From Methylobacterium sp. FF17 (lineage in GTDB: Bacteria; Pseudomonadota; Alphaproteobacteria; Rhizobiales; Beijerinckiaceae): a stretch of DNA of 64,000 nucleotides. The position numbers and the translations under genes were made by a program. Positions within the stretch are counted from its first letter, which is position 1. Each line of letters starts with the position of its first letter. This document shows positions 11,728 to 19,242 of the stretch, piece after piece. The DNA is taken from the NCBI RefSeq assembly GCF_025813715.1, contig NZ_CP107532.1, forward strand, positions 1,116,001 through 1,180,000, read 5' to 3'. Under the pieces are notes generated by a model. That model ran no database searches and was not told the origin of the DNA. It saw nothing but the letters and a program-made list of their open reading frames with translations.

Positions 11728-13149
11728 TCACTCGGCGGGCCTCTGGCGGCGGCGCTCGCGCTTCTGGCCCTCGGGAGCGACGGCGTCCGCCTTGGTGGCG
11801 TCGGGCTTGGCGCCCTCCGTCACCGGCGCGGCGGCGGGCATCGCCTGGGCCTCGGCCGGGGCGCCGTCCCGACGCGGGGCCGGGACGGCCTTGCCGCCGG
11901 CCTCGGTGACGCGCACGCTGGCACCGTCCCGAAGCCGGTCGGTGCCGTCCACGACCACGCGGTCACCCGGCTGCAGGCCCTCGAGCACCACCGTCCGGGC
12001 GCCGTCGGCCTCCCCGAGCTTGATCGGGCGAACCACCACCTTGTCGTCGCCCTGCATCAAGTAGACGTAGGTGCCGGGCGTGCCGCGCAGGATCGCCGCC
12101 GTCGGGACGATCGGCGCATCGCGCACCGTGTCGACGGTGAGCTTGGCGTTGACGAACTGGTTCGGGAACAGGGCGTCGTCCTGGTTCTGGAAGATCGCCC
12201 GCAGCTTCACGGTGCCGGTGGTGGTGTCGATCTGGTTGTCCACCGTGTCGAGGGTGCCGGTGGCGATGGCGTTGACGTCGCCCCGGTCGTAGGCCGTCAC
12301 CGCGAGCTTGGCGCCCGAGCGCACCCGCCGCATCACCCGGGCGACGTCGTCCTCCGGCAGGGTGAACACCACCGAGATCGGATGGAGCTGCGTCACCACC
12401 ACGATGCTGGTGGTGGCGGCGGTGACGTAGTTGCCCTGGTCGATCTGGCGTAAACCCACGCGGCCCTCCACCGGCGAGACGATGCGGGTGTAGGTGATGT
12501 TGAGGCGCTGCTGGTCGACGAGGGCCTGGTCGGCCGCCACCGTCCCCTCGTTCTGCTTCACCAGGGCGCCTTGCGTGTCGACGTTCTGCTTCGAGATCGA
12601 ATCCTGCTGGGCGAGGCGCTGGAAGCGGGCGAGGTCGAGCTTCGAGTTCTGCAGGAGCGCCTGATCGCGCATGAGCTGGCCCTGGTACTGGGCGAGCTGC
12701 GCTTCGTAGGGGCGGGAATCGATCTGGGCGAGGAAGTCGCCCTTCTTCACGGTCTGGCCCTCGCGAAAGCCGATCTCGGTGAGGTAGCCGCTGATCTGCG
12801 AGCGCACCGTGACGGTGGCGAGCGGCGTCACCGTACCGAGGCCGGCGAGCACGATCGGCACGTCGCCGGGCGTGATCGTGGCGATGCCCACCGCCTGGGG
12901 CGGCTCCGCATGCTGTCCGCCGCGCGCGCCCCTGCCCCGGCCCTGCGAGGCGGCGGTCTGGGTGTCGGCCTTCGGTGCGAGGTAGAACCGGTATCCGGCA
13001 TAGCCCGCCCCCGCCAGGATCAGGAGCAGCACGAGCCACAGCCAGCCCCGGCGGCGCCGGCGGACGGGCGGCGCGCTTCGCGTCTCGGCCGGCATCGCGT
13101 CGGGATATTCCCGCGCGGTCTCGGTTCGGATGGGCGAGGTTTCGTTCAT
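11728..13149 (-). CDS. RND efflux periplasmic membrane-fusion protein (HlyD/MdtA family)
   Basis: This adaptor links the RND permeases to the outer-membrane channel. After a short cytoplasmic N-terminus rich in Arg there is one membrane anchor, GWLWLVLLLILAGAGYAGY (about residues 34-52). A barrel-sandwich/lipoyl part (VRSQISGYLTEIGFREGQ), an alpha-hairpin and the beta-barrel part (YTRIVSPVEGRVGLRQID) follow. The C-terminus is Ala/Pro/Lys-rich and charged. The start at 13149 is chosen because the family N-terminus begins there; the frame continues upstream into pentapeptide-like sequence that is merely the translation of a 15-bp tandem repeat. It is the first gene of the four-gene efflux operon. 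Confidence 0.9.
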   Translation of the reverse strand: MNETSPIRTETAREYPDAMPAETRSAPPVRRRRRGWLWLVLLLILAGAGYAGYRFYLAPKADTQTAASQGRGRGARGGQHAEPPQAVGIATITPGDVPIVLAGLGTVTPLATVTVRSQISGYLTEIGFREGQTVKKGDFLAQIDSRPYEAQLAQYQGQLMRDQALLQNSKLDLARFQRLAQQDSISKQNVDTQGALVKQNEGTVAADQALVDQQRLNITYTRIVSPVEGRVGLRQIDQGNYVTAATTSIVVVTQLHPISVVFTLPEDDVARVMRRVRSGAKLAVTAYDRGDVNAIATGTLDTVDNQIDTTTGTVKLRAIFQNQDDALFPNQFVNAKLTVDTVRDAPIVPTAAILRGTPGTYVYLMQGDDKVVVRPIKLGEADGARTVVLEGLQPGDRVVVDGTDRLRDGASVRVTEAGGKAVPAPRRDGAPAEAQAMPAAAPVTEGAKPDATKADAVAPEGQKRERRRQRPAE

Positions 13150-13160
13150 GGCCTGACGAT

Positions 13161-13235
13161 CTTGTCGTTCCGGATCATGGCGTTCGCGAACTTGGCATTC
13201 GGGATCTTGGCAATCGGGATCTTGGCGTGTCGGGA
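13161..13235. repeat. 15-bp tandem repeat array upstream of the efflux operon
   Basis: Five adjacent 15-bp units read on the plus strand CTTGTCGTTCCGGAT, CATGGCGTTCGCGAA, CTTGGCATTCGGGAT, CTTGGCAATCGGGAT and CTTGGCGTGTCGGGA. In the orientation of the efflux operon the consensus is ATCCCGAATGCCAAG. The array abuts the start codon of the fusion-protein gene, whose ATG lies in a further degenerate unit. Unit 2 supplies an upstream ATG (13178) opening a 10-codon reading frame whose TGA overlaps the real start. Confidence 0.85.
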
Positions 13236-13390
13236 ACGGCGTGACGAGCCGGCGGTCAGCGGGCAAGCCCCGGCGTTCCACCTTCGAGACATTCCAGATA
13301 AGGCCGTTGGCGACGGAGCGACAGCGTCGAACGGGGTCGCACCCCCAGATCTCGACAGGTCCGTATGCCCGATCCCGCCCGTTCAGGGTT

Positions 13391-13450
13391 TGCAGGATCA
13401 GAACTTGTAGGTTCGAAGCTTGCCAAACCCGGCCTTGCCGGGCCTGGGCT
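13391..13450. repeat. degenerate 15-bp periodic repeat block
   Basis: On the minus strand the tetramer CAAG (once CAAA) recurs at exact 15-bp spacing in the units CAAGGCCGGGTTTGG, CAAGCTTCGAACCTA, CAAGTTCTGATCCTG and CAAACCC. The CAAGTTC core matches unit 3 of the array at 13161-13235, so this looks like an older, diverged array of the same family. Confidence 0.55.
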
Positions 13451-13639
13451 CCGCGTCGCCGTTGCGGCGCGGCAAGACCTCGTCAGGCAAAGGCTCACGC
13501 GGTTGAGGATTGGCAGCATGGGCGCTTCCTGAAGGACCAATGCGTCTCCAGTGGGGCCTTCGGGTTTCCCCCGTGTTGCTGGCCCGCGCGCCTGCGGAAA
13601 CCTTGGACCGCCGGGCGAAATCCTGTGGAGCGGGCACGA

Positions 13640-13675
13640 AAAAGGCCGCCGCCTGGGGGGGAGCGACGGCCTTTT
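13640..13675. terminator. Rho-independent terminator-like hairpin
   Basis: A 9-bp stem AAAAGGCCG (13640-13648) pairs with CGGCCTTTT (13667-13675) around an 18-nt loop. Read on the minus strand it ends in TTTTT, the better terminator direction. It stands between two divergently transcribed genes, so neither annotated neighbour ends here. Confidence 0.55.
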
Positions 13676-13956
13676 CAGGAACGGACCGGAGCGGTGACAC
13701 GTCGAGTACGGAACGAGGGGGCGAAGTCCCGCGCTGGCAATCACCGCTCCAGCCGTGAGATGACCGTGCCGTGATGGCTGATGATTGTCAATAATCGTCA
13801 GTCGACATCGCCGCCCGACTGGGAAGCCGCGTGCGGGGACGCACATTTCGTTGCCGGATGGGGCCGTGCTAGGCCACGCCGTCAGGAGCCTCGGCGTCCT
13901 CCCCACCTCCATCGCTTCCCCGTCACGCCCTTCCGCGTCATGAATTCTGTCCCAGC

Positions 13957-15111
13957 ATGAATCCTGTCCTCGCCGACCTGCCGACGACCATCTTCACGGT
14001 GATGTCGGGCCTCGCCCGAGAACTCGGTGCGATCAATCTCGGCCAGGGCTTCCCCGACGATCCGGGACCGGAGGACGTGCGCCGTCGGGCCGCCGAGGCG
14101 GTGCTGCACGGCGACAACCAGTACCCGCCGATGATGGGGCTGCCGACCCTGCGCTCGGCAATCGCGGCGCATTACGCGCATCACCAGGGCCTCGACCTCG
14201 ACCCGATGGCGGAGGTGATGGTCACCTCGGGCGCCACCGAAGCCATCGCGGCAGCCCTGTTCGCCCTGATCGCGCCGGGGGACGAGGTGGTGCTGTTCGC
14301 CCCCCTCTACGACGCCTACCTCCCGCTGGTGCGTCGCGCCGGGGGCGTGGCCCGCATCGTGCCCCTGCAGCCCCCGCATTTCCGCCTCGACGCGTCGGCG
14401 CTTGCCGAGGCCTTCTCCGACCGGACGAAGCTCGTCGTCCTCAACAACCCGCTCAATCCCAGCGCCACGGTGTTCGGGCGGGAGGACCTGGCCCTACTGG
14501 CGGGGTTCTGCACCCGACACGACGTGGTGGCGGTCTGCGACGAGGTCTGGGAGCACATCGTGTTCGACGGCGCGCGGCACTGCCCGCTGATGGCCCTGCC
14601 GGGCATGCGCGCCCGCACCGTCAAGATCGGCTCGGCCGGCAAGATCTTCGGGCTGACGGGCTGGAAGGTCGGCTTCGTGATGGCGGCCCCGCCCCTGCTG
14701 CGGGTGGTGGCCAACGCGCACCAGTTCCTCACCTTCACGACGCCGCCCGCCCTGCAGGAGGCGGTGGCCTACGGTCTCGCAAAGGAGGACGGCTACTTCG
14801 ACGGGATGCGGGCGCGTCTGGCCGCCTCCCGAGACCGCCTGACGGCGGGCCTGAGCGAGCGGGGCTTCCGGGTGCTGCCCTCCCATGGCACCTACTTCCT
14901 CAACGTCGACCTCGCGCCGCTCGGCTGGACCGACGACGTCGCCTTCTGCGACGCGCTGGTGCGCCGGCACGGAGTCGCGGCGATTCCCGTCAGCGCATTC
15001 TATCCCGACGCCGCGGTGCGCCACATCGTCCGGCTGTGCTTCGCCAAGGCCGATCCCGTCCTCGATGCGGCCCTCGACCGGCTTGCCTCCGTCGCCGGGG
15101 AGCGGGCCTGA
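13957..15111 (+). CDS. PLP-dependent class I/II aminotransferase
   Basis: The 384-residue protein is a fold-type I aminotransferase. It has GQGFPDDPGP near the N-terminus, the cofactor-binding region VTSGATEAIAAAL (about 88-100), NNPLNPSATV, and the PLP-binding lysine in KIGSAGKIFGLTGWKVGF (about 230). The closest well-known groups are YbdL/kynurenine-type (methionine or kynurenine transaminases) and DapC-like succinyldiaminopimelate aminotransferases; motifs alone do not decide. It stands alone on its strand apart from the DUF4112 gene 123 bp downstream. The ATG at 13957 gives the usual family N-terminus and length. Confidence 0.9.
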   Translation: MNPVLADLPTTIFTVMSGLARELGAINLGQGFPDDPGPEDVRRRAAEAVLHGDNQYPPMMGLPTLRSAIAAHYAHHQGLDLDPMAEVMVTSGATEAIAAALFALIAPGDEVVLFAPLYDAYLPLVRRAGGVARIVPLQPPHFRLDASALAEAFSDRTKLVVLNNPLNPSATVFGREDLALLAGFCTRHDVVAVCDEVWEHIVFDGARHCPLMALPGMRARTVKIGSAGKIFGLTGWKVGFVMAAPPLLRVVANAHQFLTFTTPPALQEAVAYGLAKEDGYFDGMRARLAASRDRLTAGLSERGFRVLPSHGTYFLNVDLAPLGWTDDVAFCDALVRRHGVAAIPVSAFYPDAAVRHIVRLCFAKADPVLDAALDRLASVAGERA

Positions 15112-15122
15112 TGCGCGGGATC

Positions 15123-15174
15123 CAGCAGGTCGCGCCTGCGCGCGGCACGGTCGAACAGGTCGCGCTTGCGCGCA
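15123..15174. repeat. imperfect 30-bp direct repeat
   Basis: GCAGGTCGCGCCTGCGCGC and ACAGGTCGCGCTTGCGCGC recur 30 bp apart between the aminotransferase and the DUF4112 gene. Each half contains an internal GCGC-rich inverted element, so a small hairpin is also possible. Confidence 0.5.
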
Positions 15175-15234
15175 GTTGGGGCCGGGGCCACATCCTCGCC
15201 CATGACAACGCCGCGCATCCCCCGGAGCCCGCAG

Positions 15235-15675
15235 ATGGACTTCACCCAATCCGCCGGTGCCACGACCCGCTTCAAGCCGAAGGCGGACGACCGGGAGGCG
15301 ACGCTGCTGCGCCTGGAGGCGTTCGCGCACCTCATGGATTCGGCCTTCGTGATCCCGGGGATCAACCGCCGGGTGGGCCTCGACGCCCTGGTCGGCCTCG
15401 TGCCGGTGGTGGGGGATGTCGCCGGCATGCTGCTGGCCTCCTACATCGTGGTGGAGGCGCGCCGGCTCGGGGCCCCGCGCTGGCTGATCGCCCGGATGGC
15501 GATGAACATCGCCGCCGACGGGGCGCTCGGCGCCGTCCCCCTGGCGGGCGACCTGTTCGATGCGGCCTTCAAGGCCAACCGCCGCAACGTGCGCCTGCTG
15601 CGGCGCCACCTCGAGCGCCATGGCGGCCTGCGGCCCAACGAGATCGAAGGAACGGCCACCCGCATCGACGGCTGA
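15235..15675 (+). CDS. DUF4112 family small membrane protein
   Basis: The 146-residue protein matches the DUF4112 pattern: a helical N-terminus (LLRLEAFAHLMDSAF), then PGINRRVGLDALVGLVPVVGDVAGMLLASYIV, which forms the first hydrophobic hairpin, and ADGALGAVPLAGDLFDAAFKANRRN near the C-terminus. Function is unknown for the family. The ATG at 15235 follows CCGGAG at good spacing and gives the family's usual start; an in-frame ATG at 15202 would add 11 residues. The permease gene begins 1 bp after its stop, so the two may be co-translated. Confidence 0.85.
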   Translation: MDFTQSAGATTRFKPKADDREATLLRLEAFAHLMDSAFVIPGINRRVGLDALVGLVPVVGDVAGMLLASYIVVEARRLGAPRWLIARMAMNIAADGALGAVPLAGDLFDAAFKANRRNVRLLRRHLERHGGLRPNEIEGTATRIDG

Positions 15676-15676
15676 C

Positions 15677-16831
15677 ATGCGGGATGGGGGGCGCCCGGTG
15701 AACGAGGTCGTGCGCCCCGACGCCACGCCGGCCGTCGCCCTGCCCCCGCCCACGCGCGGGCTCTCGCCGCTGAACCGGCGGCGGCTCGCCAATTTCCGGC
15801 GCAACCGCCTCGGCTACTGGTCCTTCCTGATCTTCACCGGGCTCTTCGTCACGAGCCTGTTCGCCGAATTCATCGCCAACGACCGGCCCCTCGTGGTCTC
15901 GTACAAGGGCGAGATCCTGTTTCCGGTCGTCATCGACTATCCGGACGAGAAGTTCGGCGGCTTCTACGCGCGTCCGGACTACCGCTCGGCGGAGACGCGC
16001 AAGGAGATCGCCGAGCACGGCTGGGCGATCTGGCCGCCGATCCCCTATTCCTACGCCACCATCATCCAGGGCCTGCCGACCCCCTCCCCCTCCCCGCCGA
16101 CCTGGATGCTGACCGAGGCGCAGTGCCAGTCCGTCGGAAAGCCGTGCTCCGAACTCGAGACGCACTGGCTCGGCACCGACAACACCACCCGCGACGTGCT
16201 CGCCCGCATCATCTACGGCTTTCGCATCTCGGTGCTATTCGGGCTGATCCTCGCCCTGGTCTCCTCGGTGATCGGGGTGATCGCGGGGGCGGTCCAGGGC
16301 TATTTCGGCGGCTGGGTCGACCTCGCGCTGCAGCGCTTCATCGAGGTCTGGAGCGGGATCCCGACCCTCTACCTCATCATCATCATCTCGGCCTTCATCG
16401 AGCCGGGCTTCTTCGTCCTGCTGGGAATCCTGCTGCTGTTCTCGTGGGTGTCGCTGGTGGGCGTGGTGCGGGCCGAGTTCCTGCGGGCGCGCAACTTCGA
16501 ATACGTGCGGGCCGCCCGCGCCCTCGGGCTGTCGAACATCCGCATCATGAGCCGCCACCTCCTGCCCAACGCGATGGTGGCGACGCTGACCTTCCTGCCC
16601 TTCATCCTGAACGGCTCGATCGGGACGCTGACCTCCCTCGACTTCCTCGGCTTCGGCCTGCCCCCCGGATCCGCGTCCCTCGGCGAGCTGCTGGCCCAGG
16701 GCAAGGACAACATCCAGGCGCCCTGGCTCGGGCTCACGGGCTTCTTCGTGGTCGCCGTGATGCTGAGCCTGCTGGTGTTTTCCGGAGAAGCGGTGCGCGA
16801 CGCCTTCGATCCGCGCAAATCCTTCCGCTGA
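15677..16831 (+). CDS. peptide ABC transporter permease, YejE-like
   Basis: This is an inner-membrane permease of a microcin C/oligopeptide-type ABC importer. The N-terminus RRLANFRRNRLGYWSFLIF is the OppC_N segment. A long YejE-type periplasmic loop follows (NDRPLVVSYKGEILFPV, then GGFYARPDYR). The BPD_transp_1 domain contains LGTDNTTRDVLARIIYG and the cytoplasmic EAA loop VRAARALGLSNIRIMSRHLL. The normal partners (YejA binding protein, YejB permease, YejF ATPase) are not next to it, which is unusual because they normally form one operon. A GTG at 15698 is an alternative start. The 384-residue length fits the family. Confidence 0.88.
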   Translation: MRDGGRPVNEVVRPDATPAVALPPPTRGLSPLNRRRLANFRRNRLGYWSFLIFTGLFVTSLFAEFIANDRPLVVSYKGEILFPVVIDYPDEKFGGFYARPDYRSAETRKEIAEHGWAIWPPIPYSYATIIQGLPTPSPSPPTWMLTEAQCQSVGKPCSELETHWLGTDNTTRDVLARIIYGFRISVLFGLILALVSSVIGVIAGAVQGYFGGWVDLALQRFIEVWSGIPTLYLIIIISAFIEPGFFVLLGILLLFSWVSLVGVVRAEFLRARNFEYVRAARALGLSNIRIMSRHLLPNAMVATLTFLPFILNGSIGTLTSLDFLGFGLPPGSASLGELLAQGKDNIQAPWLGLTGFFVVAVMLSLLVFSGEAVRDAFDPRKSFR

Positions 16832-16861
16832 CGGGCGCCGTCACCTCACGGACCCCGATTC

Positions 16862-17197
16862 TCAGAGCGGGCGCGGGCCGCCCTCGAGGAGCCAGCCCTT
16901 CGCCCGCAGCAGCAGGGCCGGCCGGACGCGGGCGACATCCTCGTCGTCCACGAGCGGCGAGGTCGAGAGCGCGGCGAGATAGGCCTGCTCGCTGGGACGG
17001 CAGGTCCGCAGCGCCGCATCCGCCGCGATCACCCGGCTGGACAGGGCGGCCTGCAGGGCGAAGTTGCGATGCAGGCAGGCGCGCCAGGCGCCATGGCGAT
17101 CGGCCACGCCGGGCCGGTCCTCGGCCTGGGCGAGGGGGGCGGACAGGATCACGCAGAGCAGGGTGAGCGCCGGCAGGGCGCGGTCGCGGATCGTCAT
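16862..17197 (-). CDS. small secreted protein of unknown function
   Basis: The 111-residue protein opens with a clear signal peptide (MTIRDRALPALTLLCVILSA, cleavage likely after PLAQA). The mature part has two Cys residues (WRACLHRNFA and LRTCRPSEQ) that could form a disulphide, and repeated Ala/Leu-rich helices. I do not recognise a family. It is transcribed away from the BTLCP protease gene's 3' end, 149 bp apart and on the same strand, and converges with the YejE-like gene. Confidence 0.65.
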   Translation of the reverse strand: MTIRDRALPALTLLCVILSAPLAQAEDRPGVADRHGAWRACLHRNFALQAALSSRVIAADAALRTCRPSEQAYLAALSTSPLVDDEDVARVRPALLLRAKGWLLEGGPRPL

Positions 17198-17346
17198 GGC
17201 GAGGCTTTCCCGAACCCGGCCACCCTCGCGCCGCCACGCTTAACCCATGATGAAAGGCTTGGATTGTCCCCAGTCCCGTTTCGGGACGCTTTTCCACGCA
17301 GCGCTCTCAACCCACCCTCGTGAGCGGTCAGTCGGGCCGAACGGCT

Positions 17347-18000
17347 TCAGCGGTTCGCGGTGGTGGCCGGCGAGGCGGCCCGGCCGAGGGAGACCCAGCC
17401 GACGGCGTTCTGGCTCTCGCGCTTGATGAAGGTGTAGCCGGTCTGGCGCCAGGGCAGGACGGCACTGGTCTTGTTGTCGAGGATGATGTCGCCGCGATCG
17501 GTGATCAGGGTAAGCACCGCATGGCCTTCGCCCTTCTCGTCGATCACGACCGTCATCCGCATGGCCCGGCGCGACAGGCCGGCCTCGGCCAGGAGCTTGC
17601 GCTTCACGAGCTGGAAGTCCTCGCAATCGCCCGAGCCGTCCTCGGCGAGGTCCCAGCGGTCCGGCACGTGCAGGTGATCCATGTCGGTCACCGCCTGGAT
17701 GGACCGGTTCACCCGCCGGTTGACCGAGACGATGGTGGCCCAGGTCGCCGCGGTCAGGGTGATCTGGGCGGGCGCCGCCACATCCACCGCGCATTCCGCC
17801 GCGTAGCCCTGGCAGAAATCCACCCAGGCGGCGATCGGCCGGGCCGGGGCACCGGTGCTGACGGCGCTCGACACGGTCGGCAGCGCGGCGAGGGTCTGTG
17901 CCTGCGCCGAAGGGGCGAGGACGAGCCCGGCGACCAGGGCGACGCCCATCAGGGTCTTCGCTGTCAGGGCCTGGAGACGCCGGGAAAACACGTACCGCAT
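17347..18000 (-). CDS. bacterial transglutaminase-like cysteine proteinase (BTLCP)
   Basis: The 217-residue exported protein has a signal peptide (MRYVFSRRLQALTAKTLMGV to SAQAQ). The catalytic triad of BTLCP proteins is visible: Cys in GSGDCEDFQLVKRKLL, His in GEGHAVLTL and Asp in IILDNKT, with IVSVNRRVNRSI ahead of it. These periplasmic proteases are typified by LapG, which cleaves large adhesins, but the related DUF920 group in rhizobia has no known substrate; no LapA/LapD-like gene is in the window. The start at 18000 follows GAGGCGGTC, and the upstream 80 bp are AT-rich (TTAAC boxes), consistent with a promoter. Confidence 0.87.
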   Translation of the reverse strand: MRYVFSRRLQALTAKTLMGVALVAGLVLAPSAQAQTLAALPTVSSAVSTGAPARPIAAWVDFCQGYAAECAVDVAAPAQITLTAATWATIVSVNRRVNRSIQAVTDMDHLHVPDRWDLAEDGSGDCEDFQLVKRKLLAEAGLSRRAMRMTVVIDEKGEGHAVLTLITDRGDIILDNKTSAVLPWRQTGYTFIKRESQNAVGWVSLGRAASPATTANR

Positions 18001-18279
18001 GACCGCCTCGGGCCTCGTTAAGCTTCTGTTAACGAATGTCCCACGGCCGGCGTTGCACGACAATCGGCGGGTTAAGAAAAGGTTAACACTGTGGATGGCG
18101 GCGGCCCACGACGTGGGCGGGGCCGAATCCCGAGAGGACCAGAGCCGGCACGGCGGGGCGGCGGGCGTGCCGGGCGGCACGGGGCCGAGCCGGCGGACCA
18201 GCGGTTGCGCTTGCCGCATTTCGGCGCGGCCCCATCTCTCCCCGCGAGGGTGCAACAGACCAGGAGGACCAGGATCTTG

Positions 18280-18696
18280 ATGCTTGCAATCGCTCGACCT
18301 TCGCGGACCGCCCGGCTGCGCCTTGGGCCGTCGCGTCTTAGACAGCCGCTTCTGGCGGGCCTGCTCGCCGCCGCGAGCCTCTCGGCCGCGCTGGCCGTCC
18401 CGGCCCGAGCCCAGGAGATGCCCTTCATCGATGCCGAGCGCGGCACCCTGCTGATCCACGGCAACTATTGCGGCCCGGGCAACCGCAGCCCGCGCCCTCC
18501 GGTGGACGCCCTCGACGTCGCCTGCATGCACCACGACCAGTGCTCGCCGCCGCGCGGGCAGATCCCCACCTGCGCCTGCAATGACCGCCTGCACCGGGAG
18601 GCGGAGGCGGTCTCCCTAGATCCGACGCAGGCCGAGACCCTGCGCGACACGGCGGGCTTCGTCGCCGACACCGCCACGGCGCTGCCCTGCCGGTAG
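18280..18696 (+). CDS. secreted phospholipase A2-like protein
   Basis: The 138-residue protein has a signal peptide (basic start MLAIARPSRTARLR, hydrophobic LAGLLAAASLSAALAV, cleavage near ARAQ). The mature part holds a calcium-loop-like NYCGPGNRSP and the PLA2 active-site signature ACMHHDQC, followed by CACNDRLHREAE. Secreted PLA2 enzymes hydrolyse the sn-2 ester of phospholipids, using a His-Asp pair and Ca(2+). A start at 18280 is preceded by GGAGGA about 11 nt away; a TTG one codon upstream is an alternative. It diverges from the BTLCP gene with a shared 279-bp AT-rich promoter region. Enzyme activity is inferred from motifs only. Confidence 0.78.
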   Translation: MLAIARPSRTARLRLGPSRLRQPLLAGLLAAASLSAALAVPARAQEMPFIDAERGTLLIHGNYCGPGNRSPRPPVDALDVACMHHDQCSPPRGQIPTCACNDRLHREAEAVSLDPTQAETLRDTAGFVADTATALPCR

Positions 18697-18744
18697 CGGC
18701 CGTGGGGGTGGGACGTCGCGCCGGGCGTGACGTCCCACGCCGGA

Positions 18745-19143
18745 TCAGGCCTGCGGCAGGTCCGGCGTGATGCCGAGGTTGGACAGCCCCTCGTCGAGCA
18801 GGTCGCCCGCGTTGGGAATGCCGAGGATCTCGCGGGCCGCACCCTCGCCGGCGGCTTCGCGCTCCCGGGCGAAGCGCACCGCGTCCGCCCATTCCTCCGG
18901 CTCCATGTCCCCGCGCCCGATATAGAGGAGCGCGAGCAGGTCGGCCCGCTCGTCGTCGTTGAGCGCGCCGATCATGTCGCGCAGTTCCTCCTCGGTGGCG
19001 TCGTCCGTTCCCGACATCAGCACGTCGGTGGCGCCGTCATCGATGGGGTTGGAGCCGGAATCGGGGTCGGTCGGCCCTTCCTTCACATCGACGGCGCGCA
19101 CGCGCAGGATGATCTCGGTGACCTTGTCGACGGCGATGTCCAT
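18745..19143 (-). CDS. DUF3775 family protein
   Basis: The 132-residue acidic protein carries the DUF3775 core, LNDDERADLLALLYIGRGD followed by EEWADAVRFARERE, and ends in a segment on niche-specific domains (EILGIPNAGDLLDEGL). The middle (DPDSGSNPIDDGATDVLMSG) is low in complexity and Asp-rich. No function is known for the family. The ATG at 19143 is the only sensible start. It is divergent from the DUF429 gene with 99 bp between them. Confidence 0.8.
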   Translation of the reverse strand: MDIAVDKVTEIILRVRAVDVKEGPTDPDSGSNPIDDGATDVLMSGTDDATEEELRDMIGALNDDERADLLALLYIGRGDMEPEEWADAVRFAREREAAGEGAAREILGIPNAGDLLDEGLSNLGITPDLPQA

Positions 19144-19242
19144 GAACGCATTCCCGGTTCGGCGGGCGCCCGCAGCGGCAGCCCTGAGCAGCGACAACGA
19201 GCGAGGTCCGATCCGGTTCGCGTCGTGCGCCCGGAGGCTGCG

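Larger units (their letters stand above)
13236..13956. other. intergenic region between divergent genes, with repeats and a hairpin
   Basis: Together with the array to its left, this is an 800-bp space between the efflux operon and the aminotransferase. I see a second, degenerate 15-bp periodic block at 13391-13450 and a terminator-like hairpin at 13640-13675. A somewhat AT-richer patch at 13770-13810 has a TTGACA-like hexamer on the minus strand. No protein-coding gene is convincing; open frames here have no family features. Confidence 0.5.

Noticed and set aside
13398..13505. Minus-strand frame ending KAGFGKLRTYKF, looking at first like the end of a small conserved protein.
   Set aside because: The Lys spacing reflects the 15-bp CAAG repeat periodicity, and no proper start codon or family match was found.
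13678..13705. GGAAC-N17-CGTC on the plus strand, similar to an EcfG promoter.
   Set aside because: The -10 element deviates, the spacing is the less usual one, and the distance to the next start is over 250 bp.
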